Shown piece by piece: positions 34,409 through 42,734 of a DNA stretch of 64,000 nt. Every line of letters starts with the position of its first letter. The stretch's first letter is position 1. The position numbers and the translations under genes are program-made. The DNA lies in contig NZ_BOMI01000010.1 in NCBI RefSeq assembly GCF_016862115.1, forward strand, positions 1 through 64,000, given 5' to 3'. The DNA comes from Paractinoplanes deccanensis (lineage in GTDB: Bacteria > Actinomycetota > Actinomycetes > Mycobacteriales > Micromonosporaceae). Below the pieces are notes generated by a model, which had not been told where the DNA came from, ran no database searches, and saw only the letters and a list, made by a program, of their open reading frames with translations.

Positions 34409-35302
34409 ATGACCAGCGTGCTCCACGTCGATGGCGTCAGCCGCGCGTTCGACGGCCGGCCCGTTCTCTCCGAGGTCTCCTTTCAGGTGGCGGGTGGGCG
34501 GATGACCGGCTTCGTCGGCGCGAACGGTGCCGGCAAGACGACCACCATGCGAATAATCCTGGGTGTGCTCGCCGCGGACAGCGGCGACGTCCTGTGGCGG
34601 GGGAAACCGCTCAGCCGGGAGGTCCGGCAGCGGTTCGGCTACATGCCGGAGGAACGCGGGCTCTACCCGAAGATGTCCGTGATGGAGCAGATCGTCTACC
34701 TGGGACAGCTGCACGGCCTCTCCCGGGCCTCGGCCGCCGGCAAGGCCACCAAGCTGCTCGACCGGCTCGGCCTGGGCGAGCGCGCCGGCGAGAAGCTGGA
34801 GAAGCTCTCGCTCGGCAACCAGCAGCGCGCCCAGGTGGCGGCCGCGCTCGTGCACGACCCCGAGATGCTGGTGCTCGACGAGCCGTTCTCCGGTCTCGAC
34901 CCGCTGGCCGTGGACGTCGTGGTCGACGTGCTGCGTGAGCGCGCCGCGAGCGGGGTGCCGGTGCTCTTCTCGAGCCATCAGCTGGAGCTCGTCGAACGGC
35001 TCTGCGACGACCTGGTGATCATCGCGGGCGGCACGATCCGCGCCGCCGGTGACCGGGCGCGGCTGCGCGAGTCGTACGCCCTGCCGCGGTTCCAGCTGCA
35101 CACCGGCGCCGACGTGTCCTGGCTGGCGTCGTGGCCGGGCGTGACGGTCGTCGAGTCGGACGGCACGCGCGCCGTCATCGACCTCGCCGACGGCGCCGAC
35201 GACCAGAAGCTGTTGCGGGCGGCCCTGGACCGCGGCGCGGTCCGCTCGTTCGGGCCGGTCAGCCCGACGCTGGCCGAGATCTTCCGAGAGGTGATCCGGT
35301 GA
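34409..35302 (+). CDS. ABC exporter ATP-binding subunit (NatA-like)
   Basis: A 297-residue ATPase with Walker A GANGAGKTT, signature LSLGNQQR (a variant of LSGGQ), Walker B MLVLDEPFSGLD and switch His in SSHQLE. Its ~80-residue C-terminal extension is like NatA and drug-export ATPases. ATG start at 34409. The stop overlaps the permease GTG start in a GTGA quartet (35299-35302), so the two form one operon. It is divergent from the MFS pseudogene, with only 37 bp between the two starts. Confidence 0.94.
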   Translation: MTSVLHVDGVSRAFDGRPVLSEVSFQVAGGRMTGFVGANGAGKTTTMRIILGVLAADSGDVLWRGKPLSREVRQRFGYMPEERGLYPKMSVMEQIVYLGQLHGLSRASAAGKATKLLDRLGLGERAGEKLEKLSLGNQQRAQVAAALVHDPEMLVLDEPFSGLDPLAVDVVVDVLRERAASGVPVLFSSHQLELVERLCDDLVIIAGGTIRAAGDRARLRESYALPRFQLHTGADVSWLASWPGVTVVESDGTRAVIDLADGADDQKLLRAALDRGAVRSFGPVSPTLAEIFREVIR

Positions 35303-36360
35303 CCACGTTGCAGGCGGCGCGGGTGGTGGCGGCCCGGGAGATCCGGGTGAAGCTGCGCGACAAGACGTTTCTCTTCAGTACGGTGTTCTTCCTGCTCATC
35401 GCCGTCGCCTCGACGGTGCTGCCGGCCCTGATCGACGGCGGGAAGACCTCGGTGGCCGTCACCGACCCGGCGGCCGTGAGCGTGCTGCGGCAGGCCGGCT
35501 TCGAGGTGCGCCAGGTGGACGGCGACGCGGCGGCCGAGCAGCTCGTGCGCGACGGCGACGTGGACGCGGCAGTGGTCGCGGGCCCGACCGTGCTGGCCAT
35601 GGACGACAGCCCGGGCGACCTGGTGCGGGCGCTGAGCACCGCCCCGCCGGTGCGGCTGCTCGACCCGGACGCCGTCGACCCGTTCCTGATGTTCGTGGTG
35701 CCGTTCGCGATCGCGTTCGTCTTCTTCTTCACCAACTTCCTCTTCGGCGTGCAGATCGCGCAGAGCGTCACCGAGGAGAAGCAGACCCGCATCGTGGAGA
35801 TCCTGGTGTCGAGCGTGCCCACCCGCGCGCTGCTCGCCGGCAAGGTCGCCGCGCTGACGCTGCTCGCGTTCGGCCAGGTGGCGCTGATCGCGATCGCGGC
35901 GGTGGTGGGCGCCCGGGTGGCCGGGCTGGACGCGACCGTGCTGTCGCTGCTGGAGCCGGCGATCGGCTGGTTCCTGGTCTTCTTCGTGCTCGGTTTCGTC
36001 ATGCTGGCCTCGCTCTGGGCCGGCGTGGGCGCCCTCTCGGCCCGCCAGGAGGACATCAACGGCGCGTCGGCCCCGGTGCAGATGCTCGTGATGATCCCGT
36101 TCTTCGCCACCATCTTCCTCATCGAGAACGACGCGGCGATGCGCCTGCTGTCGTACATCCCGTTCTCGGCGCCGGTGGCGATGCCGGTGCGACTGTTCAC
36201 CTCGGACGTGGCGGCGTGGGAACCGGTCGTGGCTCTGCTGATCCTCGCCGTCACGGCGCTCGCGCTGCTCGCCGTGGGGGCGCGCATCTACCAGGGCTCG
36301 CTGCTGCGCACGAACGGCCGGACCTCGTTCGCGACGGCGTGGAGGTCGAAGCCCGGCTAG
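35299..36360 (+). CDS. ABC-2 type exporter permease (NatB-like)
   Basis: A 353-residue membrane subunit. One N-terminal helix (FLFSTVFFLLIAVASTVLPAL) precedes an extracytoplasmic domain of ~130 residues, then five helices beginning FLMFVVPFAIAFVFFFTNFLF. The cytoplasmic coupling segment VTEEKQTRIVEILVSSV is the hallmark of ABC2_membrane_3/NatB permeases. It pairs with the ATPase just upstream; together they may export Na+ or a small drug, but the substrate is unknown. The TAG stop sits in a CTAG shared with the stop of the converging tetR gene. Confidence 0.93.
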   Translation: MTTLQAARVVAAREIRVKLRDKTFLFSTVFFLLIAVASTVLPALIDGGKTSVAVTDPAAVSVLRQAGFEVRQVDGDAAAEQLVRDGDVDAAVVAGPTVLAMDDSPGDLVRALSTAPPVRLLDPDAVDPFLMFVVPFAIAFVFFFTNFLFGVQIAQSVTEEKQTRIVEILVSSVPTRALLAGKVAALTLLAFGQVALIAIAAVVGARVAGLDATVLSLLEPAIGWFLVFFVLGFVMLASLWAGVGALSARQEDINGASAPVQMLVMIPFFATIFLIENDAAMRLLSYIPFSAPVAMPVRLFTSDVAAWEPVVALLILAVTALALLAVGARIYQGSLLRTNGRTSFATAWRSKPG

Positions 36361-36944
36361 CCGACCCGCCGCACGATGGCCAGGAGCGACTCCTCGACGT
36401 CCTCGATGGGTCGCTCCGGCATGAACACCAGCCAGTCGACGGCCACCACGAGCCCCACCCCGAACAGCGCCGACGAGGCGACCCGCACGTCGAGCTCGGC
36501 GGGCAGGTCGCCGGAGTCGACGCCGGCCCGCAGCGTCTCGGCGATCACCCCGATCGCCTGCTCGCGGAGCAGGATCAGGGTCTGCTGCCACTCGCGGTTG
36601 GTGCGCCACATCTCCGAGAGCAGCAGCTGGGCGAAGGCCCGGTAGCGCCGGATGTACTCCAGCTGGCTGCGCACCAGCGCGGCCACCGCCTCGCGCGGCG
36701 GCAGGCCCTCGACCGCCGCCCGGAACTCCGCGGTGAGCAGCCCGATGCCGTGGCGCAGCAGCTCCTCGAACAGGTCGGTCTTCGACTTGAAGTTGTAGTA
36801 GACCGTGCCCTTGGCCACCTTGGCCCGCAGCGCGATGTCGTCGACGGTGGTGGCCGAGAAGCCCTGCTCGGCGATGAGCTCGACGGCCGCCTCGAAGAGA
36901 CGCTGCCGGGTGTCCTCCCGGCGTCGCTGCCGACCGTCCGCCAC
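36357..36944 (-). CDS. TetR-family repressor of the YhgE/ABC operon
   Basis: A 195-residue TetR protein. The N-terminal helix-turn-helix is RQRLFEAAVELIAEQGFSATTVDDIALRAKVAKGTVYYNFKSKTDL, and the C-terminal ligand domain is helical (TetR_C_33-like). I chose the GTG at 36942-36944 because GGAGGAGG lies about eight bases upstream. It is the last gene of the minus-strand operon ABC ATPase, YhgE/Pip, tetR, 38 bp after the permease. A perfect palindrome in front of the operon (39745-39768) is its likely operator, giving negative autoregulation. Confidence 0.92.
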   Translation of the reverse strand: MADGRQRRREDTRQRLFEAAVELIAEQGFSATTVDDIALRAKVAKGTVYYNFKSKTDLFEELLRHGIGLLTAEFRAAVEGLPPREAVAALVRSQLEYIRRYRAFAQLLLSEMWRTNREWQQTLILLREQAIGVIAETLRAGVDSGDLPAELDVRVASSALFGVGLVVAVDWLVFMPERPIEDVEESLLAIVRRVG

Positions 36945-36982
36945 CGCCGTCGCCTCCTCCACCGTCGTGCCCGCGCCCCTAA

Positions 36983-39127
36983 TCACAGCACGAGCTCGGG
37001 GTGGAGGTCCGAGCCGGTCATCCGCCGGCTGCGCCGGGCCGCCAGCGAGGTCAGGAGGACCGCGCCGAGGCCGTACGCGACGAGCAGCAGCGCGCCCTGC
37101 ACGACCGTCCCCCACGGCCCGCCGTCGATCGCGTGGCGCGCCGCCGCGACCACGTACGTCATGGGCAGCAGCGGGTGGACCGCCTGGAAGAAGCCCGGCG
37201 AGGTCTGGACCGGATAGGTGCCCCCGGAGGACGTCAGCTGGAGCATGAGCAGCGCGAGGGCGAGGATGCGGCCCGGTGCGCCGAAGACCGCGCCGAGCAT
37301 CTGGATGATCGCCGCGAACACCGCCGCGGCGAGCAGCAGCAGGCCCCACGTGGCCCAGGGGCTGACCGGGTCGAGGCCGAGCCCGAAGTGCACCACGGCG
37401 AAGAGGACGGTCGCCTGCACGAGCCCGATCGCGACGGCCGGCAGCAGGCCGGCGAGGACCACGCGGTGGGTCGGCGCCTCGGACATCAGGTAGCGCCGGT
37501 TCAGCGGCTTCAGCACGAAGAACGTGATCATCGCGCCGACCCAGAGGGCCAGGGCCAGGAAGTACGGGGCGAAGCCGACGCCGTAGGTGCCGGCGGGGTG
37601 GCGCACGCTGCGGTCCAGCGACACCGGGTCGGCGAGCACGCCGGCGCGGCCGTTCGTGTCGTCGCCGTACCCCGGGATCCGCTCGGCGCCGTCGGTCAGA
37701 CCGGCGGCGAGCTGCCCGGCACCGGCCTGGAGGTCGCCGAGCCCGGCGGCCAGCTTGTGGCCGCCGGAGGCCAGGGTGGTGAGGCCGCCGCTGAGCTGCT
37801 GGGCGCCGTCGGCGAGGCGGTAGATGCCGTCGCGGAGGTCGGTCGCGCCGCGCTCGGCCCGGGCCGTGCCGGCGCTGAGCCGTTCGGCGCCGGCGGCGAG
37901 GGTGTCGAGGCCGCTCGCCAGCTGGTCGACCTTGGCCCGGGCGTTGCGGACGTCGTCGGCGAGATGGGGCGCGGCCGCCGCGATCTGGCGGGCGGTGGCG
38001 GCGACCTGGCGCAGCTCCTGGCGTAGGCCGGCGAGGTCGGCGCCGGCGATCGTGCCCCGCACCTGTCGCGCGGCGGTGACCAGCCGGGCGGCGAGGGCCT
38101 TGGCGTCGGCCAGCCCCTCCGTGCCGGCGGGCAGGGCGTTCAGATAGCGCTGGAGCTTCTGGGCGTCGGCGACGGCCTGGCCGGCGGCCGTGTCGATGGC
38201 CGTGATGTTGGCGGCGAGGGCGTCGGCGCCGCGGGACACGAGGGTGGCGGCGGTCTGGATGCGCTCGGCGTTCCGGCGCAGCAGGGGTTCGGCCCTGCCT
38301 GCGGCGGCGTCCACGGCCGTGGCGAGCTGCCGGCCGCCGGCCGCGGCCTGGGCGGTGCCGGTGGCGAGTTGGTCGGCGCCGGCGCGGAGCTGGGCGAGCC
38401 CGTCGGCGAGGTCGTCGGCGCCGCTGCCCGCCGAGCCGAGGCCGTTGTCGAGGGTCCGGGCGCCGCTCTCGGCATCGTCGAGGCCGTCGGCGAGCTTGCC
38501 GGCCCCGCTGCGCGCCGTCCGCGCGCCGCTGTCGAGCTTGGCTGCGCCGTCGGCGGCCTTCTCGGTCTGCGACTTGAGGTCGGTGAAGCCGATCAGCATC
38601 TTGTCGTAGTAGTTCGCCGAGGCGCTGGCGGAGGCGGCGGCCTGCACCTCCTGGAAGGCCGAGCGCGCGAAGACGCCGGAGAGGTAGTTGGTGGCGTCGT
38701 CGCTGACGGCCACGAGCTGGGCGGCCCGGGGCGTGGCGCCGGCGTCGGGCGGGGTGGCCAGGTCGGCGGAGAAGTCGGCGGGGATGCGGAGCAGGAGCTG
38801 GTATCGACCGTCGGCCAGCCCCTTCTCGGCGCTGGCCTCGTCGGTGACGTGCCAGTCGAAGACCTGCCGGTCCTCCAGCTCCTTGGCGAGGTCCTGCCCG
38901 GCGTGCAGCGTGGTGCCGTCCTGGGCGGTGGCCGGCCGGTCCTGCACGACGAGCGCGGCGGGGATGTGGTTGAGGCGGCCGTACGGGTCCCAGAAGGCGT
39001 AAAGGTAGAGCGCGCCGTAGAGCAGCGGGATGACCGCGAGCACGACCAGCGCGGCGGTGGTGAGCCGGCCACGCAGGAAGCGGCGGAGCTCCAGGCCCGC
39101 GAGGGACAGGGTGGACAGGCCTTTCAT
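36983..39127 (-). CDS. YhgE/Pip-domain membrane protein (ABC-2 permease-like)
   Basis: A 714-residue protein with one N-terminal helix (LTTAALVVLAVIPLLYGALYLYAFWD) and the YhgE signature PYGRLNHIPAALVVQD. A long extracytoplasmic helical domain follows, made of repeated heptad-like units (LADGLDDAESGARTLDNGL, LAAGLGDLQAGAGQLAAGL). Five C-terminal helices are of the ABC2_membrane type. YhgE/Pip proteins include phage-infection proteins and WXG100-secretion-related proteins. The ATG at 39127 overlaps the upstream ATPase stop (ATGA) and has GGAGGAG upstream. With the ATPase and TetR it forms an exporter operon; the cargo is unknown. Confidence 0.9.
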   Translation of the reverse strand: MKGLSTLSLAGLELRRFLRGRLTTAALVVLAVIPLLYGALYLYAFWDPYGRLNHIPAALVVQDRPATAQDGTTLHAGQDLAKELEDRQVFDWHVTDEASAEKGLADGRYQLLLRIPADFSADLATPPDAGATPRAAQLVAVSDDATNYLSGVFARSAFQEVQAAASASASANYYDKMLIGFTDLKSQTEKAADGAAKLDSGARTARSGAGKLADGLDDAESGARTLDNGLGSAGSGADDLADGLAQLRAGADQLATGTAQAAAGGRQLATAVDAAAGRAEPLLRRNAERIQTAATLVSRGADALAANITAIDTAAGQAVADAQKLQRYLNALPAGTEGLADAKALAARLVTAARQVRGTIAGADLAGLRQELRQVAATARQIAAAAPHLADDVRNARAKVDQLASGLDTLAAGAERLSAGTARAERGATDLRDGIYRLADGAQQLSGGLTTLASGGHKLAAGLGDLQAGAGQLAAGLTDGAERIPGYGDDTNGRAGVLADPVSLDRSVRHPAGTYGVGFAPYFLALALWVGAMITFFVLKPLNRRYLMSEAPTHRVVLAGLLPAVAIGLVQATVLFAVVHFGLGLDPVSPWATWGLLLLAAAVFAAIIQMLGAVFGAPGRILALALLMLQLTSSGGTYPVQTSPGFFQAVHPLLPMTYVVAAARHAIDGGPWGTVVQGALLLVAYGLGAVLLTSLAARRSRRMTGSDLHPELVL

Positions 39128-39732
39128 CGCTCCTCCTCCGGCTCCGGAGCCGGCGTCCGGTCGCCGGGCAGCCGGATCACGGTGCTCACTCGCGCGGGGT
39201 CGACCTCGCGCGCCGTGACCAGGACGGCGGTGCCGCTCGCCACGATTTCGTCGAGCAGCCGCCACAGGTCCTCGCGTTCCCGGCGGTCGAGCCCCTCGTC
39301 GACGCCGTCCAGCGCGATCACCGACGGCTCGCTCAGCCGCGCCAGGATCAACCCCAGGACCTGCTTCTCGTACGGGGAGAGGTCGCGCCCCCGCCGATCC
39401 GGCTCGAGCCCGTGCAGCGGCACCTGCGCCGCACCGGCCCGTGACCGCCCGAGCAGGGCCAGGCGCTCGCGCACGTGCTCCGTGACGCTGAAGACAGGTT
39501 CGGGCCCCTCCACGTCGGGCACGTAGCCCAGCGACGCGGTGCCCGAGACGTCGACGGACCCGGCGCTGAGCCGGAACCGCCTCGCCAGCGCGAGCAGCGC
39601 GGTGGTGCGCCCACTGCCCGGCGGCCCGACGACCGCGACCAGCTCACCCGGCTCGACGGTCACGTCGAGGTCGCGGAAGAGCCAGCGGCGCCGGTGACGG
39701 ACGCCCGCCCCGCGCGCGGTGACAACCGACAT
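39124..39732 (-). CDS. ABC transporter ATP-binding protein, YhgE-associated
   Basis: A 202-residue minimal ABC ATPase. Walker A is GPPGSGRTT, with Arg in place of the usual invariant Lys. The signature region is DLSPYEKQ, and the Walker B VIALDGVDEGLD lacks the classical DE pair order. These deviations suggest weak or unusual ATPase activity, yet such forms are common beside YhgE/Pip permeases. GGAGG lies six bases before the ATG. First gene of the three-gene operon, directly behind the palindromic operator. Confidence 0.85.
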   Translation of the reverse strand: MSVVTARGAGVRHRRRWLFRDLDVTVEPGELVAVVGPPGSGRTTALLALARRFRLSAGSVDVSGTASLGYVPDVEGPEPVFSVTEHVRERLALLGRSRAGAAQVPLHGLEPDRRGRDLSPYEKQVLGLILARLSEPSVIALDGVDEGLDRREREDLWRLLDEIVASGTAVLVTAREVDPARVSTVIRLPGDRTPAPEPEEER

Positions 39733-39744
39733 GCCCGGCCTCCC

Positions 39745-39768
39745 TTTGCACTGACTGGTCAGTGCAAA
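39745..39768. promoter_or_regulatory. TetR-type operator palindrome
   Basis: Two perfect 11-bp arms, TTTGCACTGAC and its reverse complement, flank a TG centre. It lies 13 bp upstream of the ABC-YhgE-tetR operon start, overlapping where the promoter or transcription start should be. The core ACTGAC..GTCAGT resembles known TetR-family sites. The strength of the palindrome and the tetR gene in the operon make this assignment likely. Confidence 0.85.
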
Positions 39769-39842
39769 AAGTTACCCCCGTGCGCCCGCGGATCCGTCAC
39801 AAGTGATGGACCTCACGGGCAGCCCACGGCAGGATCGTGGTC

Positions 39843-40823
39843 ATGTCGACGCGATGGGGCATGACCGTTCCGCTGGCCGGGGTTCCGCTCGCCGATCACG
39901 CCGCCCTGTACGCGGCCCTCGACGAGGCCGGCTATACCGACGTGTGGTCGTCCGAGGTGAACGGCTCGGACGCCTTCACCCCGCTGACCCTCGCCGCCGC
40001 CTGGCAGCCCCGGCTGCGCCTGGGCACCGCCATCGCGCCCGTCTTCACCCGCGGCCCCGGCCTGCTCGCGATGACCGCCGCGGCGCTCGCCGAGGCCGCG
40101 CCCGGCCGCTTCCAGCTGGGCATCGGCGCGTCCTCGCCGGTGGTGGTCGGCGACTGGAACGCCGCCGACTTCACCGAGCCGTACGAGCGCAGCCGCGACA
40201 TGCTGCGCTTCCTCAAGCCGGCGCTCGCCGGCGAGCTGGTCGACGGCGAGTTCGAGACCTTCACCGTCCGCCGGTTCCGCCTGGAGCGGCCGCCGGCGAG
40301 CCCGCCGCCGATCCTGCTCGCCGCCCTGCGCCCCGGCATGCTCCGGCTGGCCGCCGCCGAGGCCGACGGCGTCATCCTCAACTGGCTCTCCGCCGGCGAC
40401 GTCCCCACCGCCCTGGCCGAGCTCCGGGGCGCGGCGGAGGGCTTCGAGGTGGCCGCGCGCATCTTCGTGTGCCCGACCGGCGACGCCGCCCACGCGCGCG
40501 CGATCGGCCGCCGCATGATCGCCGCCTACCTGACCGTTCCCGCGTACGCGGCCTTCCACCGCTGGCTCGGCCGCGGCGAGATCCTCAAGCCGATGTGGGA
40601 CGCCTGGTCGGCCGGCGACCGCAAGGGCGCCCTGGCCGCCATCCCCGACGAGGTCGTCGACGACCTGATCGTCCACGGCACCCCCGAGGAGTGCCGTGGA
40701 CGGGTCGAGTCCTACGCCGCCGCCGGCGTCACCGTGCCGGTGATGGCCCTGCTACCCACTCCGGCGCTGAGCTCCGGCGACGCCGTCACCATCCGTAAGG
40801 TCCTGACGGACCTCGGGCGCTGA
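39843..40823 (+). CDS. LLM-class (F420-dependent) oxidoreductase
   Basis: A 326-residue TIM-barrel protein of the bacterial luciferase-like superfamily. Motifs include EAGYTDVWSSEVNGSDAFTPLTLAA, LRLGTAIAPVFTRGP, ALAEAAPGRFQLGIGASSP and the later HGTPEECRGRVESYAAAGVTV. Actinobacterial members of this type usually use coenzyme F420 (some use FMN). The substrate is unknown. The ATG at 39843 is preferred over a GTG two codons earlier because GCAGGATC then has proper spacing. It is divergent from the YhgE operon, so the TetR operator might affect it too. Confidence 0.88.
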   Translation: MSTRWGMTVPLAGVPLADHAALYAALDEAGYTDVWSSEVNGSDAFTPLTLAAAWQPRLRLGTAIAPVFTRGPGLLAMTAAALAEAAPGRFQLGIGASSPVVVGDWNAADFTEPYERSRDMLRFLKPALAGELVDGEFETFTVRRFRLERPPASPPPILLAALRPGMLRLAAAEADGVILNWLSAGDVPTALAELRGAAEGFEVAARIFVCPTGDAAHARAIGRRMIAAYLTVPAYAAFHRWLGRGEILKPMWDAWSAGDRKGALAAIPDEVVDDLIVHGTPEECRGRVESYAAAGVTVPVMALLPTPALSSGDAVTIRKVLTDLGR

Positions 40824-40832
40824 GCGGGCCGG

Positions 40833-41546
40833 TCACCAGCGCGGGCCGCAGAAGCGGTAGGCGGCGTAATGGCGGAAGGCCGTCCTGCCCGGCTCCGCCA
40901 CCCTGACGTCGATGGTGCAGACGTCGAGGGTCGCCCGCTGCTGCCAGGTGCTGCGGTCGGCGAAATAGACGTAATCGGCGCGCTGACCCACCTGATAAAT
41001 GTGATAGGCCGATCGCACGAGACGATAGGCGGCGGCACATCCCTCGCCGCCGAGATAAGAAAGGTGATGCGCTATGGTGCCCACCTTTTGCATCAGCGTC
41101 GCGCGCCGCACGGTGTCGGCGAGGTCCTTGACCCGCAGCGCCCGCGCCGCCGAGAGCACCCGGATCGGGCCGACACCGGGAAGGAAGGACGAGAACGCGG
41201 ACGGCGCGCATCGCAGGATCGTCCGGTTGTGCTTGACCAGGAGGTCCAGCGCGACGCCGGAGGCGTACTCGCTGCGGTACCAGCCGTTGCGGTAGCCGCT
41301 GGCGTGCTCGGAGCCGACGAGCGGCTGGGCAGCGGCGGCCCGGGCGAGCGAGGCGGCAGCGGCCGGCGGGGCACCGGCGGCCCGGGTGGGCAGAGCGGCA
41401 TCGACCGGCTGGGCAGCGGCGGCCCGGGTGGGCAAAGCGGCATCGACCGGCCGGGCACCGGCGGCCGGAGCGGGCGAGGCCACACCGAGCGAGAGCGCAA
41501 CAGTCGCGGCCAGCACGGCCGCGAACAATCGACGAGAATGGAACAA
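40833..41546 (-). CDS. Secreted protein of unknown function with internal repeats
   Basis: A 237-residue protein with a clear Sec signal peptide (basic start, then LFAAVLAATVALSLGVASP and a likely cleavage near residue 29). Two copies of PVDAALPTRAA at 33-43 and 47-57 open an Ala/Pro-rich linker. The ~150-residue C-terminal domain is well folded in appearance, with Cys residues that could form disulfides, and ends in AAYRFCGPRW. I recognise no family. The start is TTG (41544-41546), supported by GGGGAGG a few bases upstream. Codon use in the linker is repetitive. Confidence 0.75.
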   Translation of the reverse strand: MFHSRRLFAAVLAATVALSLGVASPAPAAGARPVDAALPTRAAAAQPVDAALPTRAAGAPPAAAASLARAAAAQPLVGSEHASGYRNGWYRSEYASGVALDLLVKHNRTILRCAPSAFSSFLPGVGPIRVLSAARALRVKDLADTVRRATLMQKVGTIAHHLSYLGGEGCAAAYRLVRSAYHIYQVGQRADYVYFADRSTWQQRATLDVCTIDVRVAEPGRTAFRHYAAYRFCGPRW

Positions 41547-41608
41547 CGGAGCCTCCCCAATTCGATCTTCAATGCACGGAAATTGATTCCGCGAATTCGA
41601 ATGGGTTG

Positions 41609-41614
41609 ACTATA
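41609..41614 (-). promoter_or_regulatory. Putative -10 box for the secreted protein gene
   Basis: On the minus strand TATAGT lies about 60 bp upstream of the TTG start, in an AT-rich patch (41560-41625) unusual for this DNA. I see no clear -35 element. Confidence 0.35.
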
Positions 41615-41749
41615 CGATTGTGCGCGGCCCCCGCCCGGCGGCGTTACCCATTAGGGGAGCGATACGGATGATCGCCTTACCCCGCCGAATATCGCACCCC
41701 GAAAGAAAAGCCGTTCGGCCGATCCGATCTGCGTCCAGAACAACACGGC

Positions 41750-42622
41750 TCAGAACAACACCGTGGCGAAGCTGCCCGCCGAGACGAATCCACACCGTGC
41801 GTAAACGCGGCGTGCTGGCGCGTTGTAGTCGTTCACGTAGAGGCTCACGGTCGGTGCCACCCGCCGCAGCGCGTCCCGGACGACGGCGGCCATCGCCGGA
41901 GCGGCCAGGCCGCGGCCGCGGAACTCCGGATCGACCCAGACTCCCTGCACCTGGGTGGTGCGGCGGGTGACGATCGCCAACTCAGCCTTGAAGATCACGC
42001 GGTCGCCGACGAAGCGGGCGTAGGCCCGCTTGCCCTTGACCAGCTCCGCGATGCGGCGCCGGTAGCCCCGGCCGCCGTCGTCGAGCAGCGGCGAGACGCC
42101 GACCTCCTCGGTGTACATCGACACGGCCGCCGGGAAGAGCTGGTCCACCTCGCCCGGGCGGACGAGCCGCACCTCGGGGTCGGGCGGCACGACCGGGTCG
42201 CGGTCGGCGACCAGCAGCGGCTGGTTGGGGCGTACGTCGCGCGCTTTGCCCCAGTGACCGCCGAGCCGGTCCCACAGGTCCAGGACCTGTTCCGAGCGGC
42301 CGATGATCGAGGAGCAGATGCGCGGCTCGGCCCCCAGCATGTCGGCGAACGCGGCGGTCGCCGGCGGCGTGGCACAGAGCGGCACCAGATGGGCGCCCGA
42401 CCAGATGATGGACTCGACGCGGCGGCCGGGACCATACCCGAAGATCCGCCCGTCGGAGCGCCACCAGTTCAGGCCGTGCGCCGCCACCCGCTCGGCGATC
42501 TGGGCGCCGGCGAAGGGGTCGCGGTCGAGGATCTTCTCGACCGACGCACGCTCGGACTCACCGAGCTGGCGAATCGGCACCGTCAGCACAGGTATCACAT
42601 TGCCAGATCCACCCCGCCCCAC
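41750..42622 (-). CDS. DUF4081/GNAT family N-acetyltransferase
   Basis: A 290-residue two-part protein. The N-terminal DUF4081 half (LDRDPFAGAQIAERV, IWSGAHLVPL) is followed by a GNAT acetyltransferase domain with the acetyl-CoA motif VWVDPEFRGRGLAAPAMAAVVRDAL and YVNDYNAPARRVYARCGF. This family is common in actinobacteria near ispG/dxr genes; the acceptor substrate is unknown. The GTG at 42620-42622 is supported by GGAGGGGGT about ten bases upstream, although a second GTG eight codons later is possible. It is divergent from padR. Confidence 0.85.
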   Translation of the reverse strand: MGRGGSGNVIPVLTVPIRQLGESERASVEKILDRDPFAGAQIAERVAAHGLNWWRSDGRIFGYGPGRRVESIIWSGAHLVPLCATPPATAAFADMLGAEPRICSSIIGRSEQVLDLWDRLGGHWGKARDVRPNQPLLVADRDPVVPPDPEVRLVRPGEVDQLFPAAVSMYTEEVGVSPLLDDGGRGYRRRIAELVKGKRAYARFVGDRVIFKAELAIVTRRTTQVQGVWVDPEFRGRGLAAPAMAAVVRDALRRVAPTVSLYVNDYNAPARRVYARCGFVSAGSFATVLF

Positions 42623-42675
42623 ACCCGTCGCTACCCCCTCCGTTCGAGAAACCGCCGTGAGCTACACAACGAGAC

Positions 42676-42703
42676 TTGTCGGCGATGCATTGCCGATATA
42701 TCG
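42676..42703 (+). promoter_or_regulatory. Putative padR promoter with PadR-like operator
   Basis: The perfect 10-bp palindrome CGATATATCG (42694-42703) lies 31 bp before the padR start in an AT-rich patch. A TATCG copy recurs at 42710-42714. A -35-like TTGTCG (42676-42681) sits about 15 bp before a TATATC -10-like hexamer. PadR regulators usually bind such dyads in their own promoters, so autoregulation is likely. Confidence 0.55.
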
Positions 42704-42734
42704 TCTAACTATCGACAACAGATCGGAGATAGTC

